Source: Aradus depressus (taxonomy: Eukaryota > Arthropoda > Insecta > Hemiptera > Aradidae). Taken from it: 64,000 nucleotides of DNA. Location: NCBI GenBank assembly GCA_963662175.1, contig OY759216.1:31947087-32011086 (forward strand), read 5' to 3'. This document shows, one piece after another, positions 22,660 to 33,702 of the stretch. The notes under the pieces are model-generated. The model did no database searches, was not told the DNA's origin, and saw nothing but the letters and a program-made list of their open reading frames with translations. Made by a program: the position numbers and the translations under genes. Position 1 is the stretch's first letter; each line of letters begins with the position of its first letter.

Positions 22660-22980
22660 AAACCCTAATAACTGCAGTTGCAATGAATATATTGAGTCGA
22701 AACTTCATATATAAATTCAAAACCCCATAAAGGCGGTGATTATTAAGTTTCAGCCCAAATGAAGGAGGGGATCAGTGGGGGCTCAACTCAACCCCATAAA
22801 TGCCAAAATAAAGAATGTATCGACATGAAATTTTATACTTAAATTCAAAACCTCCTAAGGACGACACCTATTAATTTTCGACGAAATTGGCCAAAAGGAA
22901 GGGGGACCAGAAGAGGTAAGCGACTCAAAACCCCAATAACTGCCAATGTAATGAATGTCGACGCAGACTGTAATGAGAAT
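22660..22980. repeat. Family C copy
   Basis: The phrases AACCCTAATAACTGCAGTTG, AATGAATATATTGAGTCG, AAATTCAAAACCCCATAAAG and GGCCAAAAGGAAGGGGGACC occur two to three times in tandem-like order. The same phrases recur at 34.9-35.2 and 55.3-55.8 kb. Confidence 0.6.
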
Positions 22981-22993
22981 TCAGAAGCCACTA

Positions 22994-23320
22994 GATTAGG
23001 TTTTATGACTCATGCCCGGGCTTTAACTACGAGGTTATATCGGCTACTACCAGAGCGCCCTTTAGTCACTCTGGTGGACTCTACTGTGGGAGTCCTAAAT
23101 TTTGCCTACCCTAAATTTTTATTCACTGCCCTAGGTCTTTAACGAGTCCCTGACATCGTACAAGCTCGGGACCATCGCTTAACGTCCCATCCGAAGGACG
23201 GCGTGCTTAAGTTTATTTTATTTCCCAAATAAAATAAACTAAGGGCCTCGGTTGGGTTTCGAACCCGCGTTCTTGAGCTCAGAAGGCAAGCACGCATACC
23301 ACTGAGCTACCGGCGTCCTC
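22994..23320 (-). mobile_element. SINE-1 with perfect 12-bp target duplication
   Basis: Minus-strand copy flanked by CAGAAGCCACTA (22982-22993 and 23321-23332). It was inserted into the end of a family C repeat. About 20 bp of the body are missing near 23080. Confidence 0.92.
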
Positions 23321-23332
23321 CAGAAGCCACTA

Positions 23333-24466
23333 TGTAAGTTAAATAGTAATTTGTTCTGGGGAAGTGACCCATTTCATGTGAACATCTGAGACAATACCGT
23401 CTAGGGAGGATTGCACTTCCAAGGTAGATAGATATAAGATTCAATATGGGAGGTGAAGTGAGTGAACACGAGTGTTTCATGTAGCCCACTGGAGAGTGGA
23501 GCAACTCAACCATGCCCCTTTCAATAACTGACACTGGAGGAAGAGACAGACCAAACTAATATAATATATTTATATATAATATGTGTAGGGGGGGCCCCTA
23601 TATGTGCAGGGGGCTCTTCTTTATTGGTGGATCTTGCCCGGTAGAGGAGCTGTTTGCATTCATCTCTCGACATCCCCAACCCTCATATCAACCAACCATC
23701 TGCTTTAGTTTTCAACGTCCTCCTTCTCTGCATTAGACCTAACTTATTGAACCTTTAGTCTTCTTCTTTCTCTCCCCTTCCCTACCAACTGATATTGGAT
23801 ATATCCAAACCACTGCATTTTATCTCAATTTGGTTGATTTATATCACTTTATTTATTATTATTATTATTATTTTTATAAACTGTATACAAACAATAAGTA
23901 GAAAGGTTAACAATAAGAATGTATGATGAAATAATAAGCAATACAACATATTTAAAACAAATAATAAAACGTAAGGAACAATAAAGGAATGAATGTGTAC
24001 AAAATAATAGTAAATATATATATTTTTTTAAATTTATCATATAAAACAAGCTTTCGACCCGAATAGTATGGTGTCTAAAGGAACACGGGCTAATAGCCCA
24101 CATGGGAGAAGATAATATGATATATAAATAAATAAATGCCTATAATAATAATAAAATATATACAATAATAATAATACATTTCTATGCAATAATATAAAAT
24201 TAATATATATTCGACAAACATCCCAATTATTTTCCTTATCATACTATCACAGAGCTGAAAATAAAATATTTACGATAGAATTATCATTTATATAACAAAC
24301 AGCCAAATGAATTTATGTTATAAAATAAAAACTTAATAGAATAAATTTACATATTTACTACCTATCTACTATCATATAGCTCCAAAAATAATACTATAAA
24401 AGAAACATCTTTATAACCAACCGCCAAGCGAAATTTTGTTTTGAAAAAAAAATATATACTTATATA
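23333..24466. other. AT-rich noncoding DNA
   Basis: No gene recognised. From 23850 on the DNA is almost pure A/T with short tandem ATT/TAA runs. Confidence 0.45.
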
Positions 24467-24850
24467 TGAGGAGTTTGGAGCCAGAGCGGACCAACTGGTT
24501 TAAACGGAACAGGAAGAAAATGGCAATTGAAAATTGAGTACATTTTGTTTATCTCCATAAATGGACCCCAAAGATTTATTTATATTTGAAATTTTAGAAT
24601 AGTATTGGATGAGTGATCCCTTTTTGTATTCTATAAAGTTTTTGAAGGCCGTATGATCTATTGTGAGTTTGAAAATATATGCACAAAATATTTGTGGACT
24701 AAACTTAAAGTCTGCTATCTACCACTGAAGTGAAGAAACTAAGTGATCCACACTGGTTTTGAAAAAAGGGAACCTATGCCAACATCAGGATGGTAATAAC
24801 TCATTTTCCGAAAAATTGTTGGTTGGTCCGCTCTGGCTCCAAACTCCTCA
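24467..24850. mobile_element. MITE with ~32-bp inverted ends
   Basis: TGAGGAGTTTGGAGCCAGAG at the left is matched inverted at the right (24819-24850), continuing through CGGACCA. TATA sequence flanks both sides, consistent with TA target use. The interior is noncoding. Confidence 0.8.
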
Positions 24851-25333
24851 TATATGTACACATATATAATAATACATTATACATAAAATTAATAAATCAT
24901 TTGTAATCAACAACTATTTACAATATAAATCCTAGACGACGGCTACTCCTCTTAGTCTAGGACCAATGTCTCACACCAGGCAGAAGTCATAATCGCCAAC
25001 ACTTGAATAGGAGGGACCGCACCGAAATCACTTTTCTTCAGTTGAAAATGTGAAACTTGACTATTTTATGTTCTAGGGGTCGCTGATTACAAAAAAAAAA
25101 AAGTTTTAAAATGTAGATATGGATATTAGGCTGGAAAATGAATTGTCTTTTTTTTTTTTTTTTTTAACAGATATTACTAAATATTCAACATTTTCTCTCT
25201 TTAGTTTCAACTAAGGTTCATTTTCTCTTGAACAATACATGATTTCAGTATCTGGAGTTGAACTGATAAAATGCTAAAAATTATTTAAAAAATCATTGAG
25301 TATGTATTACTGAAATTTAAATGATAATATATG
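24851..25333. other. Noncoding DNA
   Basis: AT-rich sequence with poly-A and poly-T runs. Nothing recognised. Confidence 0.4.
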
Positions 25334-25706
25334 AGGTAAATTACCTAAAATGGTGACCGATTGGGATCCGTGCGGGTTGCATCCCAATCCCTCCCTCCAA
25401 TGTTTTCCAAAACAAAGTTCAAGAAGGGGGATATCAAATTGAATTACTTATTCATGTAAGGATATCTTTTTCTATAAGGCATTTTTTTATTTCTAGTTTT
25501 GCCTTAAAAAAAAAAAAAGAGACCTTTGCTTGAATAAGGTAACTCAATTTGATATCCCCCCTTTCTTGAACTTCATTTTGGGGGGAAATGGAGGGGTATG
25601 GGAGGTAATCTGATCGGATCGGATCCCAATCAGTCAGCACCCAACTTGACCTAAATCATCATCATGTAGTTCCTTTCTACCCTTATCTACTTTTTAGGTA
25701 ATTTAC
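25334..25706. mobile_element. MITE with nested inverted repeats
   Basis: Outer inverted ends GTAAATTACCTAAAA (25335-25349) and its inverse (about 25691-25706) enclose inner imperfect arms. These are GATTGGGATCC, CAAAGTTCAAGAAGGGGGAT and ATCAAATTGA on the left, matched inverted at 25536-25632. The centre is poly-A rich. Confidence 0.7.
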
Positions 25707-26920
25707 AACCCTTATTCATTTTGAACATACAATGACTTCCCCGATAAATACATCTTATCATTTTATAGTTTTTTTTTTTTTTTTTTTATTATTTGTAAAA
25801 AAGTGTTGACTTAAATTTTTAAAATTTGTGAATTCTAATGATCTTGAAAGAAATATTATGTTCAGATTCACCACTTATGATGACTGTTGATTGCCAACAT
25901 TAGAAAAAATATTGGATACCTCTGGTATAGTATAACTGGATGGACTAGCGTTCTTAAACTTCCAGTTTGGGGTGAGGAGGGGAGGCCCCAGAATTTCTCT
26001 TGGCAGTTTATCAGCGAGATTTTATGTCGCTTCTCCTATCCGTTTTTTTTTTGGGTAAAGTTCAGGTAAAGTCTATTGGGCGAACAACTACTTAGGTTAG
26101 TATTACCCTACCTTACTGAGTCAGGGCATTCTTTATACAAATGATTAAAACGAAAACAGCCATGATGGGATCCCACTGGAGACCAGGGGGACCGGGGAAG
26201 GGCAAAGCAACAAACATTCAAAATTCTCATAAAATTTGCTTCAGTTTAAACGAGTATAGACAAAATATTGTTAAAATACACAACACTTGTCTGAAACGAA
26301 ATAGGAACGGAACGATTAAAAAAAACAGGTTCCAGTAATGGACCGAGAACTGGAACACAGAAGCAGGATGTCTTTGACAATAATTATTAAATTATTTTGA
26401 ATGAAAGTTTGATTTTCATTGTTGAAACAAGTGTCAGTAATGATTAACAGATGATATTATTCAAGAGGGTGGGAGAGAGCCTCTAGAGAAGGGCACATTT
26501 GGTATTCAGGTAGTGTGAACCGAAAGGCGAGGCGGTGTGCCGCGATAATGTTGCTATTTGTCAGGGCGACAATAGCTCAGCTTTGGTAGGATTTACCACA
26601 ACAGCCCGTCATTATCCCCTTTCTTTATGATCCCCCATTCCTTTCCGTCTCTCTACAATTTATACATTTCTACTCTGTTGGTGGCAACGCTTCCTGTGAG
26701 TCGCCAACCAGACGAAGGGCGATGGCAACATCTTGAACCAAAATATGTTATGGAAAATTTTGAGTAGAACATTTATCAACATAGAAGTAATAATAATAAT
26801 GATACGTATAGTAACAGGTTTTCGGACCAGACCTGTCTGTACGTGGCTTCGGGAATGTTTCCCCCGCAACTACGAAGGGAGCAACTCACCCTAAATTACA
26901 TTACCACAGCACTAACACAT
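25707..26920. other. Unassigned sequence
   Basis: No repeat family recognised. A GC-richer block at 26460-26620 and another at 26680-26900 have no supported open frame. Possible unique host DNA. Confidence 0.3.
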
Positions 26921-26967
26921 AAAATGAAGAGTTTCGTAGGCATGACACGCGGACGCGGCCCATTGGG

Positions 26968-27353
26968 TTGCGAGCTAAGGAACTGATGGAGGTGGGGGAA
27001 TGGAGCTGGGTCTTTGTAGCAACTCCACCTTTGATACTACACCATGCGCGCATTCGCATGGACTTGGCCGCGCACAAGACAGATCTTTCGGAACTAAATC
27101 GGGACTACCTACCTATCTTTACCGACTGCTCGAAGATAAATGAGGGTGTGGGCTGTGCTGTGTACGCGGAGGAGCTCACATTATCAAAGACACATCCTCT
27201 ATATGCAACAGTGTAGATGGCCAAATTAGCACTCCAGCTGCGTTTGGATCGGAGCAGCTTCCACTATCTCATCTGTTTGGACTCTTTTAGCGTACTGATG
27301 GCGGAAGTTCACCACCAACCCTTGCATTATTAGTACATTTGAATACCTACAAC
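26968..27353 (+). pseudogene. RNase H domain remnant of a non-LTR retrotransposon
   Basis: IFTDCSKINEGVGCAVY contains the first catalytic Asp of an RNase H (usual form TDGSK..GVG). A TAG stop at 27214-27216 follows ATV. After it comes MAKLALQL, where the usual catalytic Glu (AEL) is Lys, and then LICLDSFSVLMA with the third acidic residue. A frame change is needed for NPCIISTFEYLQ. RNase H of LINEs removes RNA template during reverse transcription; this copy is dead. The domain continues after the nested insert at 28211. Confidence 0.8.
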
Positions 27354-28210
27354 GAGGCTGGAGTCGGATCATGTTCACAGCCAGTACAAGGTGTTTAAGA
27401 GGATGGTTGGGTGATGGAACAAGCTACTGGCCATGTCCCAGGTTGCTAACCCTCACTGATAGGTATTTCATGCCGTTCAACTGGGTGGGTCAACTTCGGG
27501 GCTACCTTACTAAGATTGGCGCGGAAGACGTGTCGACTAGTCAGGATTTAGACGTACTCTCCGAAAATCACAACAGACTAACGACGGATTTTCGGAACTG
27601 GCTGATCAGTAAAGACGTTGGTGCGGTGTTGAACTCGAGGTTTAGTCTTTACTACCGGTATGTCAGCAGTCTGGGGATCATAGAACCACATACCCGCTTT
27701 TATAGCCACATAAACAAGCTAAGAGAGCTTGTCCAGCTTCGGTTAGCAGGGAAAAAGGAGACACGGATTTATATAAGAAACGAAAAACATAAGTTCTCTC
27801 CTGAGATCAGTTGTGGGTTGTATTCTCTGGGGAAGAGGGATGACCTGGCCCATTTTCTGATAGACTGCCCCATCTATACTATGATTAGAGACAAATACCT
27901 GGATAGCTATTTGGGAGATGTTCCGGTAGATGTCTCTCAGCAACATGTGCATCTCCACAACTTACTATTAGTTTCAGATGAACAGATGCTTCATCATATT
28001 TATTTGTTTGTCCTAACAAGCTGGAAGTTAAGAAAAACTCTATAAGACTAATGTTACCTGTGGCTTCAATTTAATTTAACATTTTTATTAATATAAGCAT
28101 TGTGTTCTTTTTGTTATCAGTTATTGAATCTATCTATGTATTTATAATTCTGTATCGAACTCCTTGCTGTAAGATAATTCTTTAAAAGCAATAAAGTTAT
28201 TCATTCATTC
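27354..28210 (+). mobile_element. 5'-truncated LINE with (ATTC)n tail, nested insertion
   Basis: 857 bp. It holds the C-terminal part of a LINE ORF2, a ~150-base AT-rich 3' UTR with AATAAAG near 28189, and a tail of ATTC units (28196-28210). ATACCTACAAC (27343-27353) and ATATCTACAAC (28211-28221) are the target duplication with one change. A microsatellite-like tail in place of poly-A suggests a CR1- or I-type element. Confidence 0.82.
27371..28045 (+). CDS. C-terminal region of a LINE ORF2 protein
   Basis: An intact 224-codon frame whose start is fixed only by truncation. It includes DFRNWLISKDVGAVLNSRFS, then HINKLRELVQLRLAGKKE. Next comes a zinc-knuckle-like segment CGLYSLGKRDDLAHFLIDCP, a variant of the C-x2-C-x(n)-H-x4-C motif found at the end of many non-LTR reverse transcriptases (E..HFL.DCP). 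The second Cys is replaced by Tyr. The end HHIYLFVLTSWKLRKTL resembles the hydrophobic helix plus basic end of such proteins. No catalytic domain remains. The frame is unbroken, so this insertion is younger than its host LINE. Confidence 0.7.
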   Translation: MFTASTRCLRGWLGDGTSYWPCPRLLTLTDRYFMPFNWVGQLRGYLTKIGAEDVSTSQDLDVLSENHNRLTTDFRNWLISKDVGAVLNSRFSLYYRYVSSLGIIEPHTRFYSHINKLRELVQLRLAGKKETRIYIRNEKHKFSPEISCGLYSLGKRDDLAHFLIDCPIYTMIRDKYLDSYLGDVPVDVSQQHVHLHNLLLVSDEQMLHHIYLFVLTSWKLRKTL

Positions 28211-28305
28211 ATATCTACAACTTCGTCGGCATGATAAGGAAGTGGTGTTCGTCTGGGTGCCGGGACACATCGGGATTCCCGGGAATGAACTTGTCAAAAT
28301 ATAAA
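28211..28305 (+). pseudogene. RNase H remnant, second half
   Basis: YLQLRRHDKEVVFVWVPGH then IGIPGNELVK continues the domain from 27353. The usual following Asp (GNE.AD) is absent because the homology stops here. Confidence 0.8.
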
Positions 28306-28310
28306 TGTTG

Positions 28311-29075
28311 AAAAAAAGTTCTATGCTACATGGACACAGATAGCAACAATCTTTTGGGGCATTTAAATGAATATTGTAAGATGGGAGCTGACAGGGTGTG
28401 TTACTGTGAGACCTGTCTTGGAATGTTGAGGCCCGGTCAGATCTCTATATAAAGCTACCTCCTCAGATCATGCTTCACTGACTAACAGAAGTCCACCTCT
28501 CGTCCTTTGTATGCAGCAGCCAACATCAGGTAGTCTCCAACATTCCAATAACATTTTTCCATATTCACAAGTATACTCGAATGTCTCCGTCTCACAATAG
28601 CTAACCCAAGTTCCAATCTAACATAGATAGAATCTTTCCAATATTCCCACTGCTTATTTATTTTATTGAAGTTAGAAGTAGCCAACAGTTAACCGAGGTC
28701 AATTTACATTTGAAAAAGTCGTCGGTAGATCACTGATTGTTACACCATCCTCAGACCATATAAAAATCACATACAATATAATCAACAATACAACCAATTA
28801 TATAGTGATATTACATTATATTATGTTTTTTTTTAAGAAACCTCAAAATTATATATTTAATTTATCAAAAAAATTATAAAATCAACATTTTTATATTGAG
28901 AAAAGTTTACCATTTTTAATAAGAGTGGAAACGGGACATTGTACTTCCCCAGCTTGAATTAGTCAACTAAGTTTTTGCACTCACTCTGAAATCAATAAAA
29001 AATGTTGAAAATTAATAAGTGTCGAATTGAGGGACTTCTGTGTCATGTCTTGTCGACATATATTGATTATATCGA
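28311..29075. other. Noncoding DNA
   Basis: No gene recognised; AT-rich with a slightly GC-richer part at 28430-28620. Confidence 0.35.
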
Positions 29076-29467
29076 CAATTGGCGGGGTTAGAATCAAAAT
29101 GGTCTAAGTGACATTTTTAAAACCTTGAAGAAACTGGGCATTAAGTTCTTAACTGATTTTAAAAATTTATAATTTATCGAAACCGGAAATATTTTTTCTT
29201 CTGCTTTTATCGTGAAAGTTGCTGTTAGCAAACCATAAAATTGAATAAAAATCTTAATTTCAAGGTTACTATTGATACGTTTAAGTTAATTGTTCATTGT
29301 CACCAAAATGGTATAGGTGATTTGCCACTAGATCTCAGCACTGGCTAGGATTTCACCTGTACAACTTTTTTCCTGAACAGAACTATCATTTTTATACCCA
29401 ATTATGCACTTAATAAAAATTTTCAAAAATGTCACTTGGACCATTTTGATTCTAACCCCGTCAATTG
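29076..29467. mobile_element. MITE with ~40-bp inverted ends
   Basis: The left end CAATTGGCGGGGTTAGAATC, then AAAATGGTC.AAGTGACATTTTTA, is matched inverted by the right end (29421-29467). The interior is noncoding, and 29190-29400 carries no open frame. Confidence 0.8.
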
Positions 29468-30526
29468 TTAGGGTGTTCACAGATATTTAAGGAGACATAC
29501 ATGTTTCGGCATTCATTTTAAATTTAAACATTTCAATATTTATTATATTGTTTATTTTGGACTGAAGTCGGACCTGTTAACAGACTCCTCTCCACTAATT
29601 CTACTCATCCTCTAATGTTTACCAAAGTAGGCCTTAAGCCTCTCAGTACCTTGCTAGGAGCCTCCAAAACCGCGCCGTACATTTTATCCTCGTGCATTTT
29701 TTCTCCTGCTCAACCATCACCACATCGTCCCATCACCAGATCATCTGAACATCCCATCATGTCCATCATCTCAACATCAAGTAGCCCCCTTCTCATCTCA
29801 GAGCGGCGTAGAAGGCATCGCAACCGATAAGGACATTATTATTTTACCAATTTTTTGAACTTTAATTTTTATGTTAAACGTTATATACGAAGTTAAGTTT
29901 TAGTTATATTTACCCTATGTTTTGTAATTTCTAATTATTTTTCAGTTGGCCAACTCCATCTCCTCTAGGTTTTCTTTTGTTCATTACATTCTTTCATATA
30001 TAAACTTCATCAATCTTATTATTTACCCTTTATCTATTCTCCAATATTTTGGAGTGGTCCTCCAGAACCGCCAGAGGTTTTGTAGCCGGTTATTTGGAAC
30101 TCTTATTTTGGATACCACTACCGGTCTATACATACGTTTGTATACGTAAATTTCAAAAAGCCATTTAAAGTTTAAACAATAATAGGCGAGTTAATGTTTG
30201 CAAGGATGGGAAGGAGCTGTTAGTAGCAGTAAGTTAGTTGGAGTGGAGGGGGGGTGAGATAAGCCCGGAGCGAGGTCAGCTAATGACTTAAGCCCCTACC
30301 GACCTAGCTAACTATACCAAATAGGGTTGGATAATTGGTCACTCTACTGGTCACCCTGAGGCTGGTAGGCTCTTACCTTATCTTGTGGAGCAAGGAACAT
30401 CTCATCTCTCTTCACTTAGTTACGGAAAACTGGCTCGTTTCTAGCTACCAGAGGATAACTTCAACGTTCAAAGTTCAGAAACGCGGATGTATTGTGGAAA
30501 CGTATAATAAATAAACCAAACTTCTT
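29468..30526. other. Unassigned sequence
   Basis: Open frames at about 29615-29830 and 29946-30149 show no known motif. 30180-30480 is GC-richer and matches no repeat in the window. Confidence 0.3.
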
Positions 30527-30660
30527 TTTTGAAATATGTATTGTCTATTACACAAAAATTTGTTTATGTATACTTTTTCGTGGAATAGACAATATTTCAA
30601 ACACGAAGCATGTTTTATTTATATGTTATCCGTTTCGGCATTACAACATCATCTGAAGAC
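30527..30660 (-). mobile_element. Hammerhead-like terminal block, inverted pair
   Basis: ATGTATTGTCTATTACAC (30536-30553) is an imperfect inverse of TCGTGGAATAGACAATATTTCA (30579-30601). On the minus strand the right part reads CAGATGATG ... ATGCCGAAACGG, then the tail ending in TCGTG and GTCTATT-type sequence. The same arrangement recurs at 45.1 and 58.2 kb. Confidence 0.5.
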
Positions 30661-30662
30661 TA

Positions 30663-31286
30663 AAAAAATCGTATTATCGAGTTTTTGCTATAATAAGAGT
30701 TCGTAATATCGAGTGAACATCAAAAAATATCGAGAGGGGTTAAAAATGTAAATAAGACCATAAGAATTCTATTATACATTTTATTATGTGTGTATTATAG
30801 TTAATAATATTATAATTTAGTAAATTTTGAACAAAAATAAAATTACATACCTTTATGTATGAATGTCTATATGTATTTCCAAAAAGGTAAAAAATAGTTT
30901 TTGTTAAAAGAATTTGTAATTTTCTGCTGCTGTAAAGTTGCTATGCGTGCTCCACTGTAAATGCTATCGTCAACTTCTTGTGGAAGCAGATACTGGTGAA
31001 GTATTTTCAGAGACTCGGAAGCAGCTTTCGACGTACGGCACTACTTCAGAGTCCTCTTCTTCACAATCTTCGTTGTAAAGGGATTGATGTAAATAAAGGA
31101 AACTTTTATGTACATAAATGTAAACAATGGATTATCATTTTTTTGGGTTCGTAATGTAGCGTGTTCATACGTTCCTACTTCGTAATACCGCGTGTTTTAA
31201 ACCAACATCGCTAATTCGAGTTTTTGTCAAGGAACCAGGACTTCATTTTGTAATGTTGAGTTTTTCGTTATATCGAAAGTCGACTG
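30663..31286 (-). mobile_element. pogo/Tigger-type DNA transposon remnant
   Basis: Read on the minus strand the right edge starts TA + CAGTCGACTTTCGATATAAC (ending at 31286), the typical TA/CAGT start of pogo/Tigger elements. The motif is repeated in diverged form further inside. The coding remnant 30911-31035 supports the assignment. The other end is missing, replaced by the block at 30527-30660. Confidence 0.65.
30911..31035 (-). pseudogene. C-terminal remnant of a Tigger-like transposase
   Basis: SKAASESLKILHQYLLPQEV, then DDSIYSGARIATLQQQKI, resembles the C-terminal helix of jerky/Tigger-type transposases (EAL..L..L..YL...). An acidic segment EEEDSE lies upstream in a shifted frame. The DDE domain is absent. 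Confidence 0.5.
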
Positions 31287-31406
31287 TACTACTAAAATTG
31301 ATGATACAATATTAAATTCAAACAAAATAGGTAAAGTAATTTGGTGATGAACACTGATGACAACAAAATGATTACTGATGACCCAAGAATAGTTAGTTTG
31401 TTAGTT

Positions 31407-31667
31407 ATTATGACTCATGCCCGGGCTTTAACTACAAAGTCATATCGCCTACTACCAGAGCGCTCTTTCGTCACTCTGATGGAAATAAGCCCGACTCTAC
31501 TATGGGAGTCCTAAATTGTGCCTATTCTAAACTTTTATTCACCTGGGGTAGGGGTCTTTAACGAGTACTTGACATCGTACAAGCTCGGGACCATAGCTTA
31601 ACGTCCCATCCGAAGGACGGCGTGCTTAAGTTTATTTTACCTCTCATATAATATAAACCTCGGCCGG
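31407..31667 (-). mobile_element. SINE-1, minus strand, head lost
   Basis: Tail block TGACTCATGCCCGGGC and the body are present. Homology ends at CCTCGGCCGG, before the A and B boxes. Confidence 0.85.
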
Positions 31668-32752
31668 ACGCTATTTTTATATTTTAATTCAATTTTTATT
31701 TAATCAACATAATTTTAAAATGTTTAACACATTTTAAAATTAATTATCAATTTAAATAAAATCGATACTTTGCTTCCCGATACTATCATGTTTCGATATC
31801 AATAACCGATATTTTTTCAATATTTCGATTATTTCTTTTCGTTTCCCACTACTTTCTAAACGAAGATAACTCCTGTCCGCTCCTGTCCTCACAGCAATAG
31901 ATCAGCATTTAATTTGACCCCTGGGATCATATCAGCTAAAGAGTTTAAGGAAAACATTCTAAACTCTCTTTTATTACGATATGACCACATTTGTCCTAGA
32001 TCCCTTACGTAGATAATATCTACAAATGAACATATTATGTTCACAAAATGCTTCCTGAGAACCGATCGCTGCTGAAACGAAGTTGGATTGTGAAAACCTG
32101 ATTAAGGAAAGATTCCATTCTGTTGATTTGGTTATGTTGACTATCGTCACTTCCTGTCCATTGATTCCTATCCAGTAGAGTGAGTTACTGGCACCCCCGA
32201 CATAAGAATATAAATAAAATTAAAATCATAGGCTCTTCCTATCTTTAAGTTTATTTACTAATCTTAAAGATAAAAAAAAACTCTTTTATTAACTGTATAA
32301 TATAATAATTTTGTAAAATGCACAAAGATCATTTCACGCATATAACATATAAATTAGGATATTTTGTTAGAATTTATAACATTTTTGTGGAATATTTAAA
32401 AAAATAAGTACGTTTTAGTTATTCAACAAAAACTGGAGACATGGTCCTCAAAATAGATAGGGTTTAAAAGGGAAATCCGATTTTATTCAATTTCAAAAAT
32501 TGAGAGTACATTGACAGTTAGTCTAGGGACGGATTAGGCCAACTGACATCACTTGGATGTATATCGTGGAAGGCAATTGAAAGCCTTATCCACATAATGG
32601 CTGACATGGAGTACTGAGGCAGACATTTCTGGAATCTGTTTGAGTCCTGTTGCGGTTACATTGTTGATAGGTACCCTACATGTTTGGGAAGGTATGTCGG
32701 TATGTAGGACATTCCAAACTGACCCGAACCTCGTTTGTAGTTGATCCTAGAT
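31668..32752. other. Noncoding DNA
   Basis: AT-rich; nothing recognised except a GC-richer unique stretch at 32530-32750. Confidence 0.35.
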
Positions 32753-32973
32753 CAGAGGTTGGCAACCCACACCCCGCGGCCCGCATTAGACCCACATATA
32801 TTTACGCGGCTCGCGAGGGATTAAAAAAAAAAGTTTGCATAAAATTTAATTGAATCAGTTAAAGAGCTAAGTTTAATTTTACTTTTTGCACCCCCCCCCC
32901 CCCCCTTTTTTTTTTATCAAAACTTTGAAACGCCTTTAGCCTTGGGCTTATAAATAATGTGAAATTCCGCTGC
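32753..32973. mobile_element. Possible small hAT-type element
   Basis: It starts CAGAGGTTGGCAACCC and continues with CGGCCCGC, the style of hAT ends. TCCTAGAT (32745-32752) and TCCTAGGT (32974-32981) would be an 8-bp target duplication with one change. A C17 run at about 32890-32906 lies inside. The right terminal repeat is not convincing. Confidence 0.4.
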
Positions 32974-32981
32974 TCCTAGGT

Positions 32982-33451
32982 ATTTGGATTGAGTCTAAGT
33001 CTAGGAATCATATTATGAGCCATGTTTTAGCTTTTTTTTCCCTCAGACCAAATTAAGTGTCCCTTTGATAGGTGGCCCTTTGAAGGGAAGTCATAGCTGG
33101 CCTGAAAAGAGGTGGGGATGAATGGTAAGATAGTGGGGGTGAGGACAATAACAAGATAAATGGTGGCTAGAGGGGTGCTATTGTCAACCAAGTCCCGTTT
33201 TAATTATAGCACCGATTAGTGATATCCCCCTCTACTTTGATTGATAGCAACCCCCTTCCACGTCTCAACCCCCCACCACAACTCCCATTTATGTTCATTT
33301 TTACACCCTCTCCTCCACTGCTTTCATCAATACCCATAATCAAAAAGCCAATACAAACAAAAAACTTTTTTAACATTTATAATAAAAATGTATACATTTA
33401 GTGTGCCAGTTTTCCCCGCTCTAACCACCACAGCCCCCATTATTCGCCACC
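32982..33451. other. Unassigned sequence, 5' flank of the exon candidate
   Basis: 33050-33330 is GC-richer and C-rich on the plus strand. It could be the promoter and 5' UTR of the reading frame that starts at 33452. No TATA or initiator can be fixed. Confidence 0.3.
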
Positions 33452-33702
33452 ATGACGCGAAAGAGAGTTAACTTCCCCAACTGCACCAAGTATATCAGAA
33501 GTTATGTAACCGAGGGCTTAACTAAACTTCTAATAGCTGAATGCACACAAGGACTTACACCTACTGATTTTCAGCTGAATCGGACAATGGAAAAGATGAT
33601 CGAAGGGAGGTTTCATTCAATTATTATTTTAAAAAAAGGAGATCCAATTGAAAGAAACCTTTTAAAAAATAATGCATTAAAAGTTGACCGACTTAAAATA
33701 AG
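33452..33702 (+). CDS. Candidate first coding exon, weak Dpy-30-like motif
   Basis: The ATG has an ideal start context (GCCACCATGA). The frame of 83 codons starts MTRKRVNFPNCTKYIRSYVT and ends just at AAG|GTAGGT, a good splice donor (GT at 703-704). YIRSYVTEGLTKLLIAE and, about 35 residues on, GDPIERNLLKNNAL resemble the two halves of a Dpy-30-type dimerisation motif (Y...V...L..GL, then DPI.FLA..L). Such motifs occur in COMPASS and axonemal proteins. The spacer between the halves is far longer than normal and the FLA part is missing, so the family call is weak. It could be a degraded or lineage-specific gene. No second exon was identified. Confidence 0.35.

Larger units (their letters stand above)
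26925..28310 (+). mobile_element. LINE with RNase H (Jockey/I-like), interrupted by another LINE
   Basis: The outer element is read at 26968-27353 and resumes at 28211-28305. Joined across the insert, the RNase H region runs from YLPIFTDCSKINEGVG to VFVWVPGHIGIPGNEL. The inner element 27354-28210 is flanked by an 11-bp near-duplication. Confidence 0.8.

Noticed and set aside
26575..26610. AATAGCTCAGCTTTGGTAGG as a tRNA or SINE A box
   Set aside because: The A-box match is partial and no B box follows at the right distance.
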